A DNA stretch of 27,403 nucleotides, taken from positions 1 to 27,403 of the IMG/VR virus record IMGVR_UViG_3300021474_000027; one strand, 5' to 3'. Source of the DNA: a virus. The notes under the pieces are model-generated. The model was not told where the DNA came from and did not search any database. It saw only the letters and a program-made list of their open reading frames with translations. Position numbers and translations under genes: made by a program. Below are positions 7,459-13,841 of this stretch, piece after piece. How positions within the stretch are numbered: position 1 is the stretch's first letter; each line of letters starts with the position of its first letter.

Positions 7459-7893
7459 TTACGCCAGCGCCACCGGGCCGAACCACGCGCCCGCTGCAGT
7501 CGTCCAGAAAATCGCCGTCTTGCCGTTGGCGACAGCAACGCCGGTCGCTCCCGCCGTGCCATTGATCGTGTCGAGCACGCCGGTCGCGAGGCTTGAAACC
7601 GTGTTGGCGAAAACCTGGGTCGACGCAACGCCTTGGTTCACGATGACGACCGAACCGCCCGACGAGGTTCCTGACGGCGGCAACATGACGCTGTCGGCGG
7701 CGGTGGCGACGACCGTCAGTCTGTTGACGCCGAGGGCGAGCGTCGGCGCGCCTGCGGCCCCGCCGCCCGCGAGTGCCGTGATGGCGTCCTGATAGTTCAG
7801 AAGGCCGTTGGAGATCGCTGCATTGAGGGCGCTGCCGGAGTGCATGGCCGGAGCGAGGGTCTTGAATGGTTGCGGTTGAACGATGCCTGCCAT
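7459..7893 (-). CDS. Probable small structural protein (beta-rich, decoration-like)
   Basis: This 144-residue protein has a good Shine-Dalgarno (GAGGG nine bases before ATG 7893). The N-terminus is polar and helical (residues 1-45). The remainder is Ala/Gly/Thr/Val-rich with alternating strands (TVVATAADSVMLPPSG, VVIVNQGVASTQVF, GVAVANGKTAIFWTTAAGAW). This looks like the compact beta domains of capsid decoration or minor virion proteins, a call made on composition and location between coat and gp4-like genes only. The C-terminal half of the 19095-19631 product has a similar strand pattern. Confidence 0.55.
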   Translation of the reverse strand: MAGIVQPQPFKTLAPAMHSGSALNAAISNGLLNYQDAITALAGGGAAGAPTLALGVNRLTVVATAADSVMLPPSGTSSGGSVVIVNQGVASTQVFANTVSSLATGVLDTINGTAGATGVAVANGKTAIFWTTAAGAWFGPVALA

Positions 7894-7898
7894 GGTGT

Positions 7899-8165
7899 TT
7901 ATCCCTCAGGTTCGGAGATGTTTTCGATTCTTGGTTCGCGGCGGCGCGCTGCGATGTCGCGCAGACGGGCGGCTTCAATGCTGGGCTTGGACGCGAAATC
8001 GGATGCGGCTGGCCCCTCGGGCTGGGGCTCGGAAATCTTCGGCGCGGCTTCGAGCTTGCGCGCTCTCCTAGCGTCAGCCTTGCGCCGATGCCATTCCATG
8101 AGCCGGGGGGCGTAGGAGTCGTCGCTTTCGCCCTCGAACCGCTCGGGCCTCGGCGGATGAGCCAT
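7899..8165 (-). CDS. Small charged protein with RPER/ESD repeat motif
   Basis: This 88-residue hydrophilic protein starts at ATG 8165 in a TGATG overlap. Its N-terminus (PPRPERFEGESDDSYAPRLM, then EW) repeats the C-terminus of the preceding gene product (GPRPERLAEGESDEDYAARL, then DKW). The rest is a charged, probably helical tail (ADARRARKLEAAPKISEPQP). I do not recognise it. The shared motif suggests either a partial tandem duplication or two proteins that bind the same partner in head assembly. Confidence 0.6.
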   Translation of the reverse strand: MAHPPRPERFEGESDDSYAPRLMEWHRRKADARRARKLEAAPKISEPQPEGPAASDFASKPSIEAARLRDIAARRREPRIENISEPEG

Positions 8166-8896
8166 CAGGCGTTAGGCGCTGCGCCTACGACGCCACGCCT
8201 ATCCGCCTGCCATTTGTCCAGCCGCGCGGCGTAATCCTCGTCGCTCTCCCCTTCAGCCAGGCGCTCGGGCCGCGGCCCAAGGCTCAGCAGGGTCGGATTC
8301 GCGGCCGTGCGCGCCTGCGCCTCGTCGAACGCCACATGGCGCTCGCCAACCTCAGCGGCAGCTTTCTTTTGCGATTCGTCTGCGGCCTTGTCCGCGTCCG
8401 TCGGCGGTCCGATCTGCTTCTCATGCTCTGCGTCGAGCAGGATATGCTCAACTCCACCGCGGCGCACGTACTTCGGATACTCACGGGGCGGCCGACGCTC
8501 GAAACCCTCGATCGCCTCGACGTACTTCATCGCGCGATGCGAGGCGCGCGGGCCGGAGAACGTCGCGGACTCGACCGTCCCGTCGGGCGCTGTGGCTTCG
8601 ACGAGCAGCGAGCCGCGGACGTGCGGGTCTTCCTTGATGTCGACGAGATAGACGGGGGCTTTTACGGCGGGCTTTGCAAGATGCGCGGTGTCGGGCGCGA
8701 CGTTCTTAGTCGCCATAGTGCGCTGCCGCTCGGCCTCGGCTTTGTCCGCCATCCCATGTTGGAATTTGGCGGCTTCCGCCCTGCGCGCCGTGTCTTCTTG
8801 TGCGCGGCGTTCGAGGTCGGCCTTTTCCTTGGCGCGCGCGGCATCCCAGTCGCGTCGGCGCTTGTCTTCGTCCATATTATCGTTTTCGTCGGCCAT
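8165..8896 (-). CDS. Charged unknown head-module protein, 243 aa
   Basis: It starts at ATG 8896 with GGAG ten bases upstream. Residues 1-60 form a long charged helix or coiled coil (KRRRDWDAARAKEKADLERR). Residues of about 78-150 look folded (APVYLVDIKEDPHVRGSLLV, then EYPKYVRRGGVEHILLDAEH). Residues of about 205-235 carry the RPER...GESDEDYAARLDKW motif repeated in the next gene. The YPKYV...G...AEHE segment is also similar to FPKWV...G...AEHE in the 8902-9138 product, linking three consecutive genes. The function is unknown; co-location with coat and gp4-like genes suggests a minor virion or assembly role. Confidence 0.6.
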   Translation of the reverse strand: MADENDNMDEDKRRRDWDAARAKEKADLERRAQEDTARRAEAAKFQHGMADKAEAERQRTMATKNVAPDTAHLAKPAVKAPVYLVDIKEDPHVRGSLLVEATAPDGTVESATFSGPRASHRAMKYVEAIEGFERRPPREYPKYVRRGGVEHILLDAEHEKQIGPPTDADKAADESQKKAAAEVGERHVAFDEAQARTAANPTLLSLGPRPERLAEGESDEDYAARLDKWQADRRGVVGAAPNA

Positions 8897-8901
8897 GGCT
8901 T

Positions 8902-9138
8902 TCAGGCTCCCTTCGAGCGCGCGAGGCGCGGGGTTGTTTGGTCACGCCTTTCGGGCGCGCTGAGCAGGTTTTCGACCTCGGGCTCGGCGTCCGAGGGCTT
9001 TGTCAGCAGTTCCAACTCATGCTCCGCGGTCAGGGCAAGCACATCCCTTCCGTCGACCTTGACCCACTTCGGGAACTCGATCGGCTCGCGGATGGCGTGG
9101 GCTTGCTGGCCGCGATGGAGGGCTGTCGCGAGGTTCAT
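8902..9138 (-). CDS. Small unknown head-module protein, 78 aa
   Basis: I choose ATG 9138 (MNLATALHRGQQAHAIREPI), with AGGA nine bases upstream; the longer reading frame to 9231 runs inside the endonuclease remnant and is unlikely. The core EFPKWVKVDGRDVLALTAEH resembles a segment of the next gene product. The C-terminus is acidic then basic (KPSDAEPEVENLLSAPERRD). The family is unknown. It directly follows the frameshifted endonuclease, so the endonuclease sits between this gene and the coat gene. Confidence 0.6.
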   Translation of the reverse strand: MNLATALHRGQQAHAIREPIEFPKWVKVDGRDVLALTAEHELELLTKPSDAEPEVENLLSAPERRDQTTPRLARSKGA

Positions 9139-9149
9139 GGGTAGGGGTC

Positions 9150-9775
9150 CTATTTTTCGTGCCAACGCATGTTGAATGAGACGCCGTCGAAAAGCCGATC
9201 CGCTGGCCATTTCGATGATAAGCGAGTGCAAATAGTCGCTCTATTGAGGCCAGAGGCTTCTGCGGCTTGCGTGATGTTCATTCGGCCAAGAGGGGTGTCA
9301 ATGATCCGGTTTGAGCTACGATTGTTGGCTTGCTCCTTGGCCGTCGCCCAACGCACGTTTCCGGGCTCGTAGTTCCCATTTCCGTCCGGATAGCGATCCA
9401 GCGTAGCCCCTTTGACCCACGTCGGGCCCATGTCTTCCCAGAACGCTTCGAATATGACCCAGAGCTCGCATACTTTAATCCCGCGAGCGCCGTACATCTC
9501 ATATGCGAAGTCTTTTGGATTTTCACACCTAGTCTTGGCGTGAAGCCAATTGCGGTAGGCTGGATGGCAGGACATGCCGTGCGTCGTGGCTTCTGCCTTG
9601 CGCATCTCCAGCGCTAAACAACCACAACTTTGTGACATACCCCGCTTCAAGTCGCCGCCGAACACGCTCTTTTCAGCGCCGCAATCCAATATTTGACTGG
9701 TCCGGGTCGGTCGGTCAGTCCCTTGACGCTCCAACGAACGAACTTTTTACCCGTAAGGTCTACGATCTTTGTCAC
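9150..9775 (-). pseudogene. Frameshifted HNH homing endonuclease
   Basis: A relative of the 1828-2484 endonuclease. Translation should begin at GTG 9775, with AGGAG eight bases upstream, giving the family opening TKIVDLTGKKFVRWSV and then GPVKYW. At about 9686 the frame is lost and this reading ends at 9647. The other frame then continues the protein from DCGAEKSVFGGDLKRG and SCGCLA through MYGARGIKVCELW, ATLDRYPDGNGNYEPGNVRW and a C-terminal helix-turn-helix (NITQAAEASGLNRATI) to 9150. Compared with WLCRCECGTEK of the intact relative, the LCRC part is missing, consistent with a small deletion that removed zinc ligands and shifted frame. It is inserted between coat and the next gene. Confidence 0.75.
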
Positions 9776-9821
9776 TAGCGATGCTCCTGTTTAGAGAAGC
9801 AACGCTAGTTGATTGGACAGT

Positions 9822-9847
9822 CTTATGTCAACTCATATTGTCATAAG
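9822..9847. repeat. Hairpin at the coat stop codon
   Basis: On the minus strand the coat stop lies within CTTATGACAA, six bases (TATGAG), then TTGACATAAG: a ten-base stem with one mismatch. There is no T-run after it, so it is not a classic intrinsic terminator. It could protect the 3' end of the coat mRNA or attenuate read-through into downstream genes. 9776-9821 holds only the ribosome-binding site of the endonuclease remnant. Confidence 0.45.
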
Positions 9848-11193
9848 ACGTCCGGAACGATCGTTGCCCATTCACCCCTTGGAACAACCGCCCCGTAGAT
9901 GACATCCAGGCGGCTGATCAAAACATCGGTCCCGATCTGGAATTGGGTCAGCGCGCGGACCGATACGCCGTCGTAATTCGCGCGGGACGCCTCTTGGAGG
10001 TTCTGCGGAATGAGCAAATCGGCAAACGCCGCCGTCATGAACTCCGGCGCGAACGCGATATTCTTGCGATACGTGATCCCCGGCAGCGTCATCAGCGAAA
10101 TCGCCGCGCCGTTGGCCGGGCAGACCGTGTTAACCGTGGTCGGCGTGACGGTCTGATACTGCACGGGAACGCCGACGCCGTTGACGATCTGCGGCGCGAC
10201 GATGCCGGGATAGATCGGAATCGAGGTCGCCCCGGTCGCCACGTTGGCCGTCACCACGAACTGCCGCAGCGATCCGGTCGAGAGGTTCGTCACGCGGTTG
10301 ACCGCGTTCACACCCGCGATCGTGATGATGTCTCCGGCATTGAGCGTGCCGGTGATCGCGTTCGTGAGCAGCGTCGTGCCGCCTGGCGCGCCCCCCTGGC
10401 CTGCGCCGTTGAGCGTGCCGGCGGTGAAGCTGCCCACGGTATGCTTCAGGATCGTCTGATCCTTGGCCCAATCGAACCCCAGCGCGTTCTTCATCGAGCC
10501 GGAACGGTATTGCTGGCTGATTTCCTGCGATGGATTGAGCAGTCCGACCAGAGAGCCGGCGATGCGCGCGTCGGAGGTCGGATCGTTGATGGCTTTCCTG
10601 CGCAACTCCGGCGAGGAATTGTCGTCGAGGAGGGCGCCGGCGAGCAGCCATGTGAACTGCGTGGGGGACAGGAGCGCGCTGCCCTGGCCGTTCGAGAAAT
10701 TCGCGGCCATGTTGCAGATGCCGCCGCCGCCGCCGAGCGGAGAAGCGCCGCCGGAGCCGAACGAGCCGGTATCCTGCACCGCGCCGTAGATGGTGGTGTA
10801 GCCGGCCTCGGTGATGCTCATCAGGTCGGCCGCGATGCCGCCCGCGAGCTTGTTCATCTTCGGGAGCATCACGCGCTCGGCGTAATCCTCGAGTTTCAGC
10901 GTGCGCTCGGCGGTCGAGAAGCCGGTGTCGACGCCGATCTGCGTCTGCAGCGGTAAAGTCGTGTACTGCTCGGTCGTGTTCTGCACGCTTGCCGCCGCGC
11001 CGACGCGCAGGGTGTAATCGTTGGGGAGACGGATTCTGACCGTGTCGCCGATCTTCGCGCCGTCGATCGCGAACATGTCGGAATATTGGGTGTTGATGGA
11101 CTTGAGAAAGCGATTGGTATTCTTGAAAATACGAACCGCCATGCGCGTCACCATGTTGATGGTGATCAAGCTGTTATTGAAACCGGAGGCCAT
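9841..11193 (-). CDS. Major capsid (coat) protein, P22 gp5-like
   Basis: This 450-residue protein, close to the roughly 430 of P22 coat, starts at ATG 11193 with AAGGA nine bases upstream. The N-terminal MASGFNNSLITINMVTRMAV and AKIGDTVRIRLPNDYTLR and the C-terminal YRKNIAFAPEFMTAAFADLL are recognisable features of the P22 coat family (HK97 fold with an inserted domain). The middle (about 270-350) is Gly/Thr/Val-rich and may be the inserted beta domain. It assembles around the scaffold encoded just upstream. The relatively long non-coding leader (11194-11415) with a large inverted repeat suggests separate control of its expression. Confidence 0.85.
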   Translation of the reverse strand: MASGFNNSLITINMVTRMAVRIFKNTNRFLKSINTQYSDMFAIDGAKIGDTVRIRLPNDYTLRVGAAASVQNTTEQYTTLPLQTQIGVDTGFSTAERTLKLEDYAERVMLPKMNKLAGGIAADLMSITEAGYTTIYGAVQDTGSFGSGGASPLGGGGGICNMAANFSNGQGSALLSPTQFTWLLAGALLDDNSSPELRRKAINDPTSDARIAGSLVGLLNPSQEISQQYRSGSMKNALGFDWAKDQTILKHTVGSFTAGTLNGAGQGGAPGGTTLLTNAITGTLNAGDIITIAGVNAVNRVTNLSTGSLRQFVVTANVATGATSIPIYPGIVAPQIVNGVGVPVQYQTVTPTTVNTVCPANGAAISLMTLPGITYRKNIAFAPEFMTAAFADLLIPQNLQEASRANYDGVSVRALTQFQIGTDVLISRLDVIYGAVVPRGEWATIVPDVL

Positions 11194-11210
11194 TGCGGCG
11201 CGTCCTTCAT

Positions 11211-11271
11211 TGATCTCGGGATGACGTGCGGCCCTTTCGAAGCCGCGGTTTGTGCTGAAAGCCCGAGATCA
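11211..11271. repeat. Long inverted repeat in the coat leader
   Basis: TGATCTCGGG (11211-11220) and CCCGAGATCA (11262-11271) are perfect 10-base inverted arms. Inside them lies a second stem, GCGGC (11228-11232) with GCCGC (11242-11246). A third copy of CCCGAGATTA is at 11349-11358, a smaller hairpin GTCGGT/ACCGAC is at 11311-11330, and CCGACGATTT is repeated at 11326 and 11399. The region 11194-11415 has no gene on either strand that I can support, so it is a structured 5' leader or operator region before the coat gene. Confidence 0.5.
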
Positions 11272-11415
11272 GCGGTTTGTCGGACGTGCCCGTTTGACGC
11301 AGCGGTGGCGGTCGGTTGCTCCGGACCGACGATTTATGGAGCGAGCGACCCGAGATTAGAGCGCCGGGAGGAAAGCGCTTTTTGTCGGCCGCTGGAGTCC
11401 GACGATTTGCCAGCG

Positions 11416-11598
11416 CTACTTTCCGAGAGTATGCGTCTTTATAGCACAGATGCGCGTTTCTTCCTCACGCGAAACATGATGCGACGTCCTGCCACAGGTC
11501 CCGCAGCGGAAGCATATTTGACGCTGCTCATCGCGATCGACGGAACCGAAGCACCAGCCGAGCCGGCAGAGCGTCAGTCTACGCAGCCACATGGGCAT
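11416..11598 (-). CDS. Small cysteine-rich, possible zinc-binding protein
   Basis: This 60-residue protein starts at ATG 11598 in a TGATG overlap with the scaffold stop. The N-terminus is hydrophobic and basic (MPMWLRRLTLCRLGWCF). The centre holds CFRCGTCGRTSHH and a later cysteine (EEETRICA), a zinc-knuckle-like spacing. No family is assigned. Its tight coupling to the scaffold gene supports it being translated, though its short length keeps confidence moderate. Confidence 0.5.
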   Translation of the reverse strand: MPMWLRRLTLCRLGWCFGSVDRDEQRQICFRCGTCGRTSHHVSREEETRICAIKTHTLGK

Positions 11599-12572
11599 CA
11601 ATTCCACCCCAACTTCTTCATCATCGGCGCGAATACGCTGTCGAACTGCTCGTCGTCGGCCTTGTCGAGATCGACCGTCGGCAACGCGGAGCCGCCGACG
11701 GGCCGGATCGGCGCGGGGACGGCGGAAACCGGGGTTTTCTTGGGCGCCTTGGCCGCTGTAGCTGCGGCTTCATCGGCGGCTTTCTGCGCCTTCACCTTGT
11801 CCGCGATGCGCGTCATCTCGGCGGTCGCTTTGGCCGCTCGGCCGGTTTTCAGATAGCCGAGAATCTCGCTCGCCTTGTCCGGGTCGCTGCCGAGTTCGTA
11901 GAGCACGTCATGAGCGGCGCCGGTCGCCAGCGCGGCCTCCTGGAAGTCCATGCGGCTCATGGCTCCCATGGCCTGAAGCGGCTGCAAGGCTGCGTCGAAA
12001 TCCTCTTTGTATGCGTCCTTGCCGGCGAAGTAGGCTTGGTCCGCGCTCGCGTTGAACGCGTCCATGCGCGCGATTTCGGCGGCGCGGGCCTCGACTTGCG
12101 TGCGGGGGACGAAGTCGGCTCCTGGCGTGTCCTTGGCCGCCGGCGTGGCATCGCCGCTCGCGCCGCGCTTGCGTAGCTCGGCTAGTTCGGCTTCGGCGAC
12201 TTCGGCGCGGGCACGGGCTTCGGCCGCGAGGCGCTCGGCGTCACGCTGCTTGGCGGTCTGCTCGGCGAGGCGGTCCTTCATCCACGCAGGGAGAGGGGCT
12301 ACAGGCTTCTTGGCGGGGCGTGCGGGCTCGGCGACGGGAGGGGTTTCGCCGGGCTCTGGCTCGGCCGGGGCTTCAGCCTCGGCTACGGCTGGCTTCTCGG
12401 CGGTAGGCTCTTCGGCTGGCGCATCCTTGCTAGCCGCGAATATCTCCGCGGCTTTCGCGGCCTCGGCGGCTTGTGCGGCCTGCGCTGCGTCGGCGTCCGC
12501 GCTTCCGCCTTCCGCGCCGCCGTCCTTGGCCGCCCATTCCGCGAGCGAGCGGTTGTCTGCGTCATCATCCAT
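11598..12572 (-). CDS. Scaffolding protein
   Basis: This 324-residue protein lies between portal and coat genes, the expected place for a P22-type scaffold. It is highly charged and Ala/Glu-rich with little hydrophobic core: an acidic N-terminus (MDDDADNRSLAEWAAKDGG), an Ala/Pro/Glu-rich stretch to about residue 90, long helices or coiled coil (about 100-140, EQTAKQRDAERLAAEARARA), a helical middle, and a short C-terminal segment (DDEQFDSVFAPMMKKLGWN) that would suit coat binding. Scaffolds direct procapsid assembly and leave before or during packaging. Sequence conservation is poor in this class, so the call rests on composition and position. Confidence 0.75.
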   Translation of the reverse strand: MDDDADNRSLAEWAAKDGGAEGGSADADAAQAAQAAEAAKAAEIFAASKDAPAEEPTAEKPAVAEAEAPAEPEPGETPPVAEPARPAKKPVAPLPAWMKDRLAEQTAKQRDAERLAAEARARAEVAEAELAELRKRGASGDATPAAKDTPGADFVPRTQVEARAAEIARMDAFNASADQAYFAGKDAYKEDFDAALQPLQAMGAMSRMDFQEAALATGAAHDVLYELGSDPDKASEILGYLKTGRAAKATAEMTRIADKVKAQKAADEAAATAAKAPKKTPVSAVPAPIRPVGGSALPTVDLDKADDEQFDSVFAPMMKKLGWN

Positions 12573-12870
12573 GCGTGTTTCTCACCGTGTAATCGGTCGG
12601 TAGGCGGACGCGCAGCGGCTGGCCGATTTTGGCTTCCCCGTTAGCGATAAGCTTGGCCCAAAGTCCATTCTCTGTGGCCATCTGGTTTTGCGACTCAACC
12701 ATCTGAGCGGCAGCCCGTTGGAAAATGGCGCGATCGCTCTCGCTCATTGGCGGCTCCAATGCGCGGATTTTGGCTCGGATCGCATCGGCCTTATCGTCGA
12801 GGCTAACCCGCTCTTCCTCGATCGCCTCGACCTGTTTCCAGTAGAGCGCGATTTGTTCGGCGTTCGTCAT
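12565..12870 (-). CDS. Small helical protein with coat-like C-terminal segment
   Basis: This 101-residue protein starts at ATG 12870 (ATGA overlap). Residues 1-75 are helical and polar (MTNAEQIALYWKQVEAIEEE, AIRAKIRALEPPMSESDRAI). The last part, AKIGQPLRVRLPTDYTVR, closely matches AKIGDTVRIRLPNDYTLR near residue 46 of the coat protein, and the underlying DNA is also similar. So the C-terminus looks copied from, or shares ancestry with, the coat N-terminal arm. It overlaps the scaffold start by eight bases. It may interact with the portal or scaffold during assembly; the function is otherwise unknown. Confidence 0.65.
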   Translation of the reverse strand: MTNAEQIALYWKQVEAIEEERVSLDDKADAIRAKIRALEPPMSESDRAIFQRAAAQMVESQNQMATENGLWAKLIANGEAKIGQPLRVRLPTDYTVRNTHG

Positions 12871-13064
12871 TTCTTGCCCTTCAGCACCTTGTCCGCCGCG
12901 CGATCGACCTTGGCTTTCAGCGCGGGCGAGGCGTATTCCGACGCGCGGGCCTTGGCGTTGCGGGCATGAGAGGCATCGTTAATTGGATAAGCCCGCTTCG
13001 ATGGCTCAGCAAACTCACTCTTCGGCAGAGATTTTCGCTCTTTCGTGGTCAGCGTTGCCATCAC
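12867..13064 (-). CDS. Small basic protein, 65 aa
   Basis: The start is either GTG 13064 (GTGA overlap) or the adjacent ATG 13061 (TGATG overlap). The sequence TTKERKSLPKSEFAEPSKRA, then YPINDASHARNAKARASEYA, is a pattern I associate with a small phage family of unknown function whose members carry a YPI.D.SHARNA core. It is strongly basic at the C-terminus (KVLKGKK). It sits between portal and scaffold genes. Confidence 0.6.
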   Translation of the reverse strand: MMATLTTKERKSLPKSEFAEPSKRAYPINDASHARNAKARASEYASPALKAKVDRAADKVLKGKK

Positions 13065-13471
13065 GCGCTCCCCTGCGCCGGCGCCGCTTCCAACGCCTCG
13101 CTCAAGTCCAGTTGGTTAGGATCGTCCGCCATCTCGAGGAACGCCTCGTAAATCGCGTCTTTCATCGTCAGCCCGACATCGGCCCGCGTCAGCATCGCGC
13201 CGAGGATTTCCCGCGCCATCGGAATGAACGTCGGCCAGTTCAGCCTGACATAGCGGCGACTGTCCTTGCCCCAATGCGCCCGGAAACGTTGCGATCGATG
13301 GCGCGTCGGATCGTCGGTCGAAAACCGCGCATCCTCTAGCTGCTCGTCGTGGAAGGCGCCGGCGAGGTCTTCCGCGGTCCGCCGCATGAGCAGCGGGATG
13401 TCTTCCGGAAATATGAGGTTTTTCGAGGCCGTCGAGAGGTCGAACTCGCGGCGGCGGCGGGATTCACCCAT
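13061..13471 (-). CDS. Unknown protein, 136 aa
   Basis: It starts at ATG 13471 with an eight-base overlap with the previous gene. The sequence is mixed, with a basic start (MGESRRRREFDLSTASKNLI), a middle with HRSQRFRAHWGKDSRRYVRL, and helical segments to the end (ADVGLTMKDAIYEAFLEMAD). I do not recognise the family. The dense head-module context suggests an assembly or virion role, but no motif supports one. Confidence 0.6.
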   Translation of the reverse strand: MGESRRRREFDLSTASKNLIFPEDIPLLMRRTAEDLAGAFHDEQLEDARFSTDDPTRHRSQRFRAHWGKDSRRYVRLNWPTFIPMAREILGAMLTRADVGLTMKDAIYEAFLEMADDPNQLDLSEALEAAPAQGSA

Positions 13472-13841
13472 GGGAAGGGTCCGGAGGGGTCAATCTCTGC
13501 CAAAGTGTCGGCTTCATCCATGCAGCATGAGTATCGGTTCCGCAGACCGCCCAATCGAAGCCCGGATAGTCACCTCCCGGCGCATATTGGATCATGAGAC
13601 ATTCAGGATCAGGATAGACTTGGCCGTTGATTTCGCCGGCCCATAGCCCGAAACCTATGATAGGTTCGTCCCTCGGCGCTGTTTCGATCGGCTGCCAGTC
13701 GTTGGCGATCCTTAGCCCGTGTTTGGCCAGCCACTTCAGCAAATCGTCGACAATCTGCGCATCGGTCGCGCCAGCGTTGTGGACTGCCGCGAAGCCGCCC
13801 GAGGAGGCCCATGCGATCAGGATTTCGCGGGGACTATTCAT
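13464..13841 (-). CDS. DUF551-like protein, 125 aa
   Basis: It starts at ATG 13841, overlapping the portal stop by eight bases. After an N-terminal helical part (DAQIVDDLLKWLAKHGLRI) comes the DUF551-type pattern DWQPIETAPRDEPIIGFGLW, later with TLWQRLTPPDPS in place of the usual HWMPLP ending. This small domain is common in phages, and its function is unknown to me. A second member is at 23764-24135. Here it may have been joined to a different N-terminal helix pair. Confidence 0.6.
   Translation of the reverse strand: MNSPREILIAWASSGGFAAVHNAGATDAQIVDDLLKWLAKHGLRIANDWQPIETAPRDEPIIGFGLWAGEINGQVYPDPECLMIQYAPGGDYPGFDWAVCGTDTHAAWMKPTLWQRLTPPDPSHG

Noticed and set aside
9790-9831. Consensus-like -35 (TTGACA, minus strand, 9826-9831) after the coat gene
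   Set aside because: No matching -10 at 16-18 bases; the hexamer is part of the hairpin arm at the coat stop codon.
9943-10956. Plus-strand open frame of 337 codons opposite the coat gene
   Set aside because: Arg-rich shadow of a clearly recognisable coat gene; no plausible ribosome-binding site or domain.
11358-11384. Stem followed by five T on the plus strand, terminator-like
   Set aside because: The stem is only five bases with a long loop, and no plus-strand gene lies upstream to terminate.
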